A stretch of 64,000 nucleotides of DNA, taken from contig CM036239.1 of NCBI GenBank assembly GCA_020698575.1, positions 51,793,263 through 51,857,262 on the forward strand, in the 5' to 3' direction. The notes beneath the pieces were generated by a model. The model was not told where the DNA came from. It ran no database searches and saw only the letters and a list, made by a program, of their open reading frames with translations. Each line of letters opens with the position of its first letter. The first letter of the stretch is position 1. Source of the DNA: Bostrychus sinensis (taxonomy: Eukaryota > Chordata > Actinopteri > Gobiiformes > Eleotridae). Below are positions 1 to 11,953 of this stretch, piece by piece. Position numbers and translations under genes: made by a program.

Positions 1-133
1 CAATGGCAGCTGCGTCTCCATTATTATTATTCTTAGGCCCGAGCCGGAAGGAATCACTGGTGAGGGACTATTAAGATTGTAGGCATTCTTTATTATCAAT
101 ATACTATCATAACAATAAAAAAAGTATCTGCAG

Positions 134-290
134 TAATGCGGTTGTTGTATGGGTCTGTTGTGATGAAGAAGGAGCTGAGCCAGAAGGCAAAGCTCTTGAT
201 TTACCGGTTGAGCTACGTTCCTACTCTCACCTATGGTCATGAGCTTTGGGTCATGACTGAAAGGACAAGATCCCGGATACAAAAAAAAGA
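134..290 (+). pseudogene. Rex3-like (RTE-type) LINE fragment
   Basis: The translation carries KKELSQKAKLLIYRLSYVPT and LTYGHELWVMTERTRSRIQ, a stretch I recognise from the C-terminal part of teleost RTE/Rex3-type reverse transcriptases. The match stops abruptly after RSRIQ, so this is a truncated relic inside the upstream intron of copy A. The rest of 1-1024 holds a (TTA)n tract and nothing else I recognise. Confidence 0.6.
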
Positions 291-842
291 TATTGAAAAA
301 TGGCTCAGTGGTGGCCCCTGGAAAAATCTAAATACGTTAAGCCTATGGGAAGCGACCATAAACTTTTTTTGAAGAAGACTATCCTATAAAATGGCTCTCC
401 AATGCCCTCTACAAATTTTAAATGCAACCAACAAAATGAGTTTCACATAGACAAATAAAATTTGGCACACGCATTTTCCATGCAATACTGAACAAAAAAA
501 CACATGAGGACATAGCCCTTTTTATGTTATCACAGCAACCATTGACATGTTTTGTAGTCCAGATGTCACCAGATGTGTGGTATGCCATGATTTCCATTTC
601 TCAAATATAATGTCGTATTGAGTTTGATCCAATGTAGCATTTGTGCAATCAATCAATCAATAATGTGTCATTATTATGGCTACCTTATCAAATGGCTCTT
701 CAGCGCCTGCTACAAATTTTGACCAGGACTTGGGCCCATGGACCTTCTTGGATGTTGCTGGAAAAGAATGCAATGAGCACAAGCACAAGATGCAGTTGTC
801 TTGGTGTCGCAAGGGTCAACAAGGGCCTTTAACACCACTTGC

Positions 843-843
843 A

Positions 844-910
<67 letters not shown>
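843..910. repeat. (TTA)n microsatellite
   Basis: About 22 uninterrupted ATT/TTA units run just upstream of the first visible exon. They produce poly-Tyr shadow translations only. Confidence 0.95.
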
Positions 911-1024
911 ACATTGAATTCTGTATTTATTAAAGCACTCTTAGTTAACAGTATTTTCCCACCTGACTAAAACTTCTGCACAGTACTGTATATCACTGTT
1001 GTTCTTGCTGTTTTGTCCCTACAG

Positions 1025-1185
1025 GTCCTTTTCCGGTCCTGTGCCTGATGATTGGTTCAGTCGTTACCAGAATAGTCCCGGACGAGGGCCCTCCCTTGAA
1101 CATCACTGGGTTTGAGGGACTGACCCGGGACGAACAGAGGGTCATCGTGGCCTCCTCTGTCAGCTTCCTGGCCGGGATCATGCAG
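1025..1185 (+). CDS. slc26a3: copy A exon: helix 3, extracellular loop, start of helix 4
   Basis: This phase-1 exon begins after ACAG and ends at CAG/gtaaca. It encodes PFPVLCLMIGSVVTRIVP, then a loop with one N-glycosylation sequon (NIT, 1099-1107), then VIVASSVSFLAGIMQ. The length of 161 bases equals that of the copy B exon at 46464. Confidence 0.93.
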
Positions 1186-4003
1186 GTAACAGTGTAAAAA
1201 CACACCCACCACAGACAGCCTGTGGTCCCAGGCCCTAAGAATCTTTTTTATTATTTTTTTTATAATTCAAGTTTTATTGAACATCAAAACAAAAAGCAAA
1301 ACATCAAACAGTGAGGGTTAAATATAAACACCTGCACAAACAAGATGCACTGACAAACACCTTGGTTTCAGTCATTTTTTTCTTTCCACATTCTAAGAGT
1401 TGGAGTTTGGGGTTCTTTTGACAATCTTAAAATAAGGTGGGCACAGGTCACTAATTGAGAACTAAACACTCTAAAAGCAGTTTTATTTTCCAGTGGCACC
1501 TCTACTCTGTCCCCTAGTAGACATAGTCTGTGTGATTTGGGTAGTTTTATATTTCGTATGTATTTATATATTTTAGTTTTCATATTAAACTACTGAAAAA
1601 CAAGCAGGTTCATGACAAATATGATAAAATAATTAAATGTAATAGAACTTTACATTATAATATTTGTATTATTATTTTAATAATTTGTTATATTGTTATA
1701 AATTATGTTTATATTTATTGTTATTTTAAAGGAATTATTTTATATTTACAAAATGCAAGAGGACTTATTAATATTATGTTTTATTATTATGTTACATTTT
1801 TAATAATTCTGTTTTATATTTATTGTTATTTTAAAAGGGTTTTATTTTAAAGGGATTATCTTTAAAAATGCAAGACAATTAGCCTTTACAATAAATAAAA
1901 ATATAAAAATGTCTTTGTTCTAAACACAGAGGCCACTCTATGATCTACTCTATTAACATGTGAAGGATGAGGAGGTACTCATGAGGGTATGACAAAAAAA
2001 CCAGGGGGTACGCAACACAAAAAAGATTAGCGACGACTGCCATAGAACATGCATGAAGATACTATCACTCCCCCTCTCTTGTAGTCAATAAAAGTTATTT
2101 TACTGATGGCTCCAAGTGAATTTTATTGAGGCTTTACAGTCTTGAGCTTGGCATTGTTACATAGTTTAGTCCTTTATGCCACCGTGAGAGCACCATATGC
2201 TCACCACAATAAGACCACCATCGAACTAAAAGGTACAAACATACAATACAAATTACAACCAGGCAGGCGACAAAAGGTATAAAATAAATACAAAATGTAA
2301 AGGCAATATAAACACACCTCACTGGCTGACCAAAGCTTTAAAGGAAAAATCCTGACTTTAATGTGTGTAATGAATCATTTCTTAAACTTGTATCAGCTTA
2401 GCTTTCTTTGCTTGTCATGCTTTACCAATCTCATTTAGCGTGCGTCTCAATTACATGCACAGGCAGAACCAGACTACCAAACAATAGTTCCTACATCTGG
2501 ATTTTCAAAATAAATGCATCAGCGTAACACATTACACCAGAAAATCAATAAAACTCCACAAATCAGATTTACAGGGGTTAAAGGTACCATTACCTGTTTC
2601 GCATTTCTTTTTGCTAATAGAGTTTATTTAACAGTCCTAGACACATTTATAGCTGCTTTTTAGGAGTTTTTCCTTACCAAGAGAGAAGGTCTAAGGACAG
2701 GGGACGTCCTGGGTCTGTTTAGTTTTGTGTAGTTCTTGTTTATGTCTGATTAACTATTAACAATTTAACAAATCATTGCTCTTTTGCAAATTTTTATATT
2801 TAATCATATTTTAAGTGATGTTTTATCTTATTTTAGTTTTTTATCTCTGTGCTCTTTTCTTATTTATTTATACATCATCAATGAGTTGTGTTTTTAAGGA
2901 TCTTGTGGGCACCTGTCTGTCTGTCATTGCATTCTCTATGTGGAACAGTCTTGTTATTGTGATTGTGTTATTGTTTTATTGTGATTGCTTGTGTTTGGAC
3001 GCTGGCTTTTTGCTACAAAACAAATCTACCTATGGGTACAACTAAAGTCAACTGAACTGAACTTAACTGTGAGTAAAGCCCTTTGAGGCGACTGTTGTTG
3101 TGATACTGGGCAGGGCATGACATAAACTGACCACTGTGGCAAGTCCTTTTCAAAAGTTACTAGCCAATTTGTGCTTCCACTAGTCATAATTTAATCAGCA
3201 AATGTTTTTAATGTGCAGTGACTTGCAAAAGTATTTATACCCCTTAGCATTTTTCCTTTATTGTTGCCTTACAATCATTGAGACGTTCATATTAGTCACT
3301 TTACATCTCATGACAACAACTATGAAAATGACAAATATTTGAAATATGAAGGCTTGAGCTAAACACAGGACAATTTTTGAAGATAATGACTGAAACAGTG
3401 CTGTACAGTGGATCCAACCTGAAGGAGACTAGCGCTGTTTTTAGATGAAGAATGAGCACAAATCCCAGTGATTTTATAAACGTGGAGCTGGAAGTCCTTC
3501 AGAAGGTGGTTCTACAAAGTACAGACTTGAGGGGATGGATAGTTTTGCATGCTCAAGTTTTCTGTTTTTCTGTAATATTTCTTGTTTGCTTCACAATAAA
3601 AAATATTTCACATCTATATAGTTGTTGTCATGTGATGTAAAGTGACTGACAGAAACCTCCCAATGATCCATTTCAATTTCTGGTTGCAAGGCAACAATAA
3701 AGGAAAAATGCTAAGGGGGATGAACACTTTTTGCTTCACCTTATTGTATTCTACAAAATTACAGTGGCTTGCAAATGTATTCATCCCCCTTAGCATTTTT
3801 CCTTTATTGTTATTGTGACATTTTTACGCACATTACATTACAATATATGATGGGTTTTTTTTTTCTGGGTATGAGGAATTAGTATAGGCTGTACTAAATA
3901 AAGACAGCAACAGGAATTGAGGAACTCTAAAGTCACGATACATGCATAAAGGCCAACCGGCCAAAGTGGCTAGTGGGAATGAATGTGTTACTAGCCAAAA
4001 TGG

Positions 4004-4088
<85 letters not shown>

Positions 4089-6952
4089 ATTTAATTTAAC
4101 TGAACTGAATTTCTAACACAAGTCTTTTTTGCTAATACCCATCTTGTGACATCAGGACAGGGTGTAGTAATGTTTATTGAGCATTTAAAATTTATTAAAT
4201 TTGCCTCTGGCTTCTCTAACATAAACCCCATTATTAGAAAGAATTGTATCCCATGTGTCATCATCAGTTGTAAAACCTGGCTTGCACCGCACACTGAAAG
4301 AGGCCCTAAAGTAAGATTCCATAGGGCTATGTTTTTTTACTTGTCCTGTCTGTTGTGTTGCAGTTGGCCATGGGTATTTTCCAGGTGGGCTTTGTGGTCA
4401 TGTACCTCTCTGATACTCTGGTCTCCGGCTTCACCACAGCAGCAGCCATCCACATCTTAGTCTCCCAGCTCAAATTCATCCTGGGGTTACAAGTTCCTGG
4501 CATCAGCGGGCCCCTATCTATCATATACGTGAGATAACCTGCTATTTTTATAGCTTTTTATAGACTGTAGCTCATGCAGGCCATGTACAGTATGTGGGTC
4601 AAAGTTCACTGTACCACTGCCTTGTGTTTTTTGTTTGTTTGTTTGTTTGTTTTTGCAGACACTCGAGATTATATTCAACAAAATCACCTCGAGCAATGGG
4701 TGTGACATGGTGACCGCTCTCATCATCATGGTGGTTGTGTTCATAGTGAAGGAGCTGAATGACAGATACAAGTCCAAACTACCAGTGCCTATTCCCATAG
4801 AGGTCATTATGGTGAGAGCACTTTTGTTTTTTGGTCGAATGGTATGAATTTTCCATACACCTTGATACAGGGGAATAACAGATTTAGAGGTTCAATAATA
4901 AGACTTCCATTTAATGTAAAGTATGCCACATTGAGTGACACTGGGTAATACTAAAGCCCAACACACACTGGACGCACTCAGCCCCGCGGCACTTTAAACT
5001 CCTGTTCTAATTGGATGCGTGAATGCGGCTGAAAACACATGCTCTCCCCTACTTCTGCAGTAAACAAAGACAGTTCCCTGCTCTGTGTGACACAGAGACA
5101 GGGAGAGTGAGAGTGTCATGCTATATCAGGGGACATAGACAGCAGCTATCGACCACAGTGGCACTCAATGCACGGGGAAACTCCTTTCTGTTGCTAACTT
5201 GCTAATGACTGTCTAATATAACAGCCCAGTCTCTCCCCACATAAACTGGGGTGACTTCTATCATTTGGTCTGCTTGTTAACCAATAAAACACATGCAGTA
5301 TTTGAAACTCCTTGTTGTTCATGTTAAATACTTAAGTGTCAAGATGCGTTGTGTTTGGTGTGAGTTGACACGCAGCATTGCCGCAGCATTGCCGCAGCAT
5401 TGCCGCAGCATTGCCGCAGCATTGTAAGACTTATTGTGCAACATGACCACATCTCACATTTCACTGTTTTTCTACAAGGTCATATACTGATAACACTGAC
5501 TTTGGAGTTTTTAAGGCCAGGGTGTGTCCCCCACAACAGCCATAACAACTATTAACCTCCAAGACACTAGAGTAATATTACTTCTTCAAAGGTGTTCTCA
5601 AATGACAGTAAAAGTGTGTTTTAGAGCAGTGGTTCTCAAATCAACTGTGATATACAGTAGGAGTGGTGTTTCTGATGCTCTGTCGTGTTTTGTATATCTC
5701 TCGTTGTTGTAATTGTGATTTTTACCTTTTTGTTCTGCAGAACACAAACCTGTTGCAAGCCAGTTTTTTTAACTGAGTCAGACCCAATTAACTTTAACAC
5801 AGCTGTTGCTTTTAATTCTTCCTGTTTAATAAACAAAACTAAATCAAATGACTAAACCTGCTCTAAAACAGGTCTAAGGCAGCACTAAATAAGGCCAAAC
5901 TAGGTCTAAAACAGGACTAAAACAGGTCTAAAGCAGAACTAAAACAGATTTGAAGCAGGACTAAATCAGGCCAAACCAGGACTAAGCCCGGTCTAAGACA
6001 GGTCTAAACCAGGACTAAACCTGTTTTATGTCAGGTCTGAACCAGACATAAAACAGGTCTAAAGCAGAAATAAATTCAGCTTAAAGCAGGACTACACCAG
6101 GTCAAAAACAGGTCTAAACCAGGACTAAAACAGGTCTACAGCAGAACTAATACAGGTCCAAAACAGGACTAAATCAGGATTAAACCAGGTCTAAAGTAGG
6201 ACTAAACCAGATCTAAGACAGATCTAAATCAGAACTAAAGCATTACTTAACCAGGACTAAACTAGGTTTAAACTAGGTCTAAAACAGGACTAAAATAGGT
6301 CTAAACAAGATCTAAAACAGGACATAACAGAACTAAACAATGGCTAAACCACAACTAAACTAAACCAAAAGTAGGTCTACATTTTCCATTGAATCCCAAA
6401 CCAGAGCAGGACTAAAACTGGAAGAAAATGCCCTCAACAAGTACTGTTTCTTTAAAAAAAAAAAAAAAAATTATTATTATTTTGCACCCCTGCGATGTGT
6501 ACAATATGAAATAAACCCTGAGCCCCATTACTTTTTTGTTTTCTCAGACGGTGATTGCTTGTGGAGTTTCCTACGCCTTCAACTTTAAGACCAAGTACGG
6601 CATTGAAGTGGTCGGCCATATTCCCAAAGGGTAAGTTCTTTTTATCATGGGAAAGCATGTTTTAAATGATTCCAACCCTCACACATTGGTATATGTTAGC
6701 CTAACTCTGCTTCAGAGTGGAAATGTGAATAGAATGAAGTTCAACAGTGCCCTGAGAAATTTCCCATTTTCCCATTCATTTTCCCAGTAGTTTTTTTTTC
6801 CAAAAATCTGTATAATAAGAGTTTAAAGGCCTGATGGAGGCTTTGGGGTGACTAGGGACCATAACACAATTTACTATAAAGGGCTGTGTTATGATCATAA
6901 GTTACCTAATGTAGTTGTGGTAGGTGCTTACGAAGAAGAGATATCTGACTTA

Positions 6953-6992
<40 letters not shown>

Positions 6993-7044
6993 TGTTGTTG
7001 TTGTTGTTGTTGTAGGTGCAACTGAAGTGGACATAGCTGACTCA

Positions 7045-7087
<43 letters not shown>

Positions 7088-7140
7088 TTAATATAGTAGT
7101 TGCTGCTGTAGGTGCGACTGAAGTGGAGTTATCTGACTTC

Positions 7141-7174
<34 letters not shown>

Positions 7175-7211
7175 TGTTGTAGGTGCAACTGAAGTGGACA
7201 TAGCTGACTCA

Positions 7212-7250
<39 letters not shown>

Positions 7251-10200
7251 TAGGAGTAGTAGTTGTTGTAGGTCCGCCTGAAGTGGAGATGTCTGACATT
7301 AAGTAGTGGTAGTAGTATTAGTAGTAGTGGTGGTAGTGGTAGTGGTAGGAGTAGAAGTAGTGGTAGTAATAGTAATGGTAGTAGTAGTAGTAGTAGTAAT
7401 AGTAGTAGTAGTGGTAGTAATAGTAGTAGTAATAGTTGGACAGTTTCTTGTTTCAGAGTAGTGTAAAGGGTGAGTAACCTTGAATGGACCCAGCCCACAG
7501 ACTGTACTAAATAGATAACACCACTATATATATGTTAGTCTATCTCCTCTAAACATACTGTTATCTTTATATCTATACCTTCATTATCTATGTCACATAA
7601 AGATAACCGGTGTAATGTAAAATGTGTCAGTGGCCATAAAGGAGGCTGAAGTGGGTCAAATGTACAGAGGTCCAAAGTAAATGAATTTTTTGGAGAAAAG
7701 GTGCTTTCTTGGCACTTTTTGCAAACCATACTTTTCATTTGAATTGAGAATATTTTAGGAACCAAATTTTACTTTTATTGAAATACATTTTTAACATTTG
7801 TAAATCTGTGTTTTTTGACCCCACAACCAAAAAATCCTGGGTTCTATTCCAGGTGGGGGTACAGAATAGTAGTGGCTCAGTCAGTATACGTTTGCCCACC
7901 GACCAGGAAGGTTGGTGGATTGATCCCCCCCTTTCAGCATTGCATACAGCTGTTGTGTGCTTGGGCAAGACGTTTCACCCACCTCGCCTGTATCAATGTG
8001 ATCGTACAGTGATTTACGAACTGTGGTACTGGTAACCTCAGGGGTACTGCAAAAACATCATTGGGTGTAACTGAAAATATTATTTGCAAACAGCCTGATT
8101 ACATTCCACAGTAAAGGCTCATTTATTCTCCCTTAATATGACGTTAGAGTTCTATCAGTCTGGAATATCTCCCATTGAAATCGTTTGGAAAGAGCTAATT
8201 GGATTGAGCATGAGTTGATTTAGCCAATCAGAGGAAGCAGTCATATAATGTAGCTAACCACCACCATAGCAGAACAATAACATTTTTATCAATATATTTT
8301 TTGCTGGTTTTGTGAATGTAAAGCAGCATATGTTATGTTTTTTGGTGTCACATTAGGTGGTTAACAAATATCGCTAAAAGTGCTTGTTGCTTGTCAGCAA
8401 ACCCTGCCCACTCATGGCAGCACTGCCACACCATTGGCCCAGCCAGCCGTGCCATCCCCAATGAATCCAGCGAAGAGCTGGACTAGATGGATTTTTGTGA
8501 GTTTGAAAACTCACAAATCTCATGACAATCCATCTTGGTGGTCAGAGTGGCTGTAGGCACAGAATGGCAGCCACATCTCTGTCAGTCAGCCCCATGGCAG
8601 CTGAGTGTGACTGAGGAGTGAAGAATTAATGCACTTGATTGTAAGCAAGTGTCTAGAAAAGTGCTGTATAAGACCAATGCATTACTACTATTAATATTAT
8701 TATAATTAGTGGTAACAGTTGTACTGGGGTAGTTTAGTTGCTATAGTAGTAGTATTAGCAATGTATTTTGCTGTTTAAATACAAAACAAACTGTCATTTA
8801 TACATAAGTAAACATTTCATTCATTTTTTTACTTTTAGTCAAGTAATCAATTTTGTTTTGAAGTAACTACTATTACTTGAGATTTTGAGTACTTTTCCCA
8901 CCTTTGTAAATAGTCTTGCTCTTGTGTGCAGGTATGAGCCTCCCATGGCCCCGAACCTTCACATCTTCCAGGAGACAGCAGTGGAGGCCTTTCCCATGGC
9001 CATTGTGGGGTTCGCAGTGGCCTTCTCTGTGGCCAAAGTCTACTCTGTTAAACACGATTATACTATAGATGGGAACCAGGTACAGCTAGCCCTTAATGTC
9101 ACACAATATGTTCTAAGTGTGGGCAAGGGAGTTCATTAAGTTCTAACACACCAATCAGGACATAACATTATGACCACCTGCCTCATATACAGCCCCATAC
9201 CTAAGAAACGCTGATGTCCTGAGTATTCTGACTACTTTTTATCAGAACCAGCATTATCTTCTACGTCACTTGTCAGTGGTCATAATATTATGCCTAATCA
9301 TAAACAGGCAGTTGGCCTGTTTTGCTGTAGTACAATGGTCGGGATTGTGAATTTTGAAGTAATAATTTTTTTCTATTCTTTCCTATATTATTATTTCATA
9401 TACAAATGTACAGCAGTCAGTCTAATACTTTATTCATATGTCTCATTTTAATAATCAAGTTAAAAATAAAGTAAGGTGTCACCAACAAATACAAGACAAG
9501 CGCAGTAATTGTGACAGAGTTTTATTCCAACTGTTATTGCGTACAAGCTGTTACAGAAGTTAAATATGAACATCATATTTTCATAATTTATACAAACTAT
9601 ACGTCGTTCAGAATATATCTTTTCTGTTAAGTAATTGTTATGCTCTCTTTGCTCAATAAGCAGCGCAACTTGAGCCAATTTTGCAACCCGAATAGATTTT
9701 GTACCTATGCTGGTCCCACGCCATAATAAATGTGGCTGCGAAAGGGCATCTGGAGTAAAACTTATGTCAAAGTACCCATGCTACTGATTCACAGTGGAAA
9801 GCCCACTTGAAAGAAAGGGAATGACCAAATGGAACCTTCAATTTTTTGGGCCCTCCTCCACATATATTTTTCAGGATGTGACCCTCAATTTAAAAAAAAA
9901 AAAAAAAAAAAAGGACATCCCTGGTTTAAAGAGAAATACTGTAGCCTTGGTGCTGAGTTACATTTGGTTTGTTTTTTTGTCCCCAGGAGCTGATAGCTTT
10001 TGGGGTCAGCAACATCTTCGGCGCTTCCTTCAAGTCTTTTGCAGCGAGTACGGCTCTGTCCAGGACTGCAGTCCAGGAGAGCACAGGCGGGAAGACACAA
10101 GTACAGCTTACATCTCCTACTCTTTTTATTTTTACCATGCTATTTTATAATTACTATTTTTTAAGATATCTTTTAGGCTTTATTTGACTGGATTGTAAAG

Positions 10201-11909
10201 TGACAGTAAATCTAGCGCCACATGTTCCACCGACTGAGCTGTATATCATGGCTCTTCATCTTGTTTTTGCCATCACAAATATTTGAGCCTAGAGCCTTAA
10301 AGTTAATTGTGTTGGTTCGCACTTGAGACTCAAGTATTTTTTCGCTGTCCTCATCAGATTGCTGGTTTACTGTCAGCTATCATTGTGATGGTGGTGACTC
10401 TGGCCATAGGGTTTCTACTGGAGCCTCTTCCAAAGGTAATGTAGAAGCTTCTCTTTGTTCATGACCAGGATGAATAGGGTTGGTAAAAATGTTCTCTTCT
10501 CCTTTCTGTCCCAGTCCGTGCTTGGCGCTGTGGTCATAGTGAACCTCAAAGGGATGCTGATGCAGTTCAGAGAAGTGCCTTACCTCTGGAGGAGGGACAA
10601 ACCCGACTGTGTAAGAGACCCCACACAGAATATAAGAGACCACAGCAAACTGAGCTGTTTCCCAGGTTTTATCTTTTATTAGTCTGGCTGTCCAGACAAA
10701 CTATTTCCCTATTCTATACAAAGAATTTAGTCTGGTCTCCCTTCGCGTAAGATTCTTTTCTATGTGCGTAACAATCACAGGTGTAACCAATCAGAGAAAC
10801 GAAGGGCAGGACGTAAGCAGTGCACCACTGACCTGTATTCAAAACAAACCTGGCACCTGAAATGCTTCAGGTTTTGCCCTAAAACACCCAAATACTGAAT
10901 ATTATTTGCAGCTCTGTACCTGTACAGGAACAGTAGCAGAAGCCAGTTGTACAAAGACTTGAGGAAAAAGTGGGTTTGTTTGAATGTGGTGGTTACGTTG
11001 GAAGTCAACGAGACTTTTACTGTTGTTAAATGGCAACAAGGAAGAAAGAAAAACATACAGAAGGCTGAATAACAACGAGGACTTCAGCAGAACCAACAGG
11101 TGACAAAGGAAAGCACTAAACACCATTAATCAAAGCAGAGAAGTTATTAAATTTGCTCGGTATCCAGCGCTACCTTGGTTAGCTTGTGCAATCGCAAGAC
11201 GTGCTACAGATAAATGGCTGTGATAGGCCAGTTCCAAATCGACCGGAGAGAAATGCTTCCCTCTGAGAGGGGGACCAGACTGTCCTGCTTTCAAAAAAAA
11301 AGTAGGAGAGGCTGGCTCGCCAGGCTAATCTTTTGTTGGTGCAACATGGTGAACTGAACACTATGAGCCAAATTTATCAAAGGTTTACGGGCACACTGTT
11401 TGATTTATCATGACAGGAGCTAAAAGTGTTGGTAAATTTAGCACTTTGGAGGAGCAAGGGCAAATGTTTTGCAGAAGAAACACCTGCTGCTCTTTTTGCA
11501 GAGATGGGTCATAAAATAAGATAAAACCCTTTAAAAGAGCTAATTTACAATAATGTGTTGTGTGTCTAAAGGCGACAACAAAGAGACAGACTTTACCTGC
11601 AAGACATTTTCTGTCATCAATTTTATATTTTGGAGGTGCACAAAAGTGACAAGGAGAGGAGAGTTTTGTGTCACTGTTTTAATGGACCTCCAACAACAAG
11701 TCAAGTAAAAAGAAACATTTCGCGGTCAAGCAGTACTACTCCCGCCCCCTGCTCCCTCACTTCCCCTGCCCAACACTCCAGAATAAAAGCACATATTCTG
11801 TGTGTGAGACAAGTCATGTGCATCCTGCCACAATGTATCCTTCTGCTATTGCTCTTTTAACTGTAAGGTGACCTCAGGTATTCTGAAAGCCGCCAACAAA
11901 TACTATTTA

Positions 11910-11953
<44 letters not shown>

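Noticed and set aside
2815..3045. 76-codon hydrophobic ORF with a possible membrane segment
   Set aside because: The T-rich sequence belongs to a dispersed repeat with a relative at 22390-22480, so hydrophobicity is a composition effect.
4146..4460. 104-codon ORF overlapping a copy A exon
   Set aside because: It reads the exon in the wrong frame. The frame of the 165-base exon at 4364-4528 matches SLC26A3.
6906..7498. Poly-Tyr, poly-Thr and poly-Leu ORFs on the minus strand
   Set aside because: These are translations of the TAG/GTA microsatellite in different frames, not proteins.
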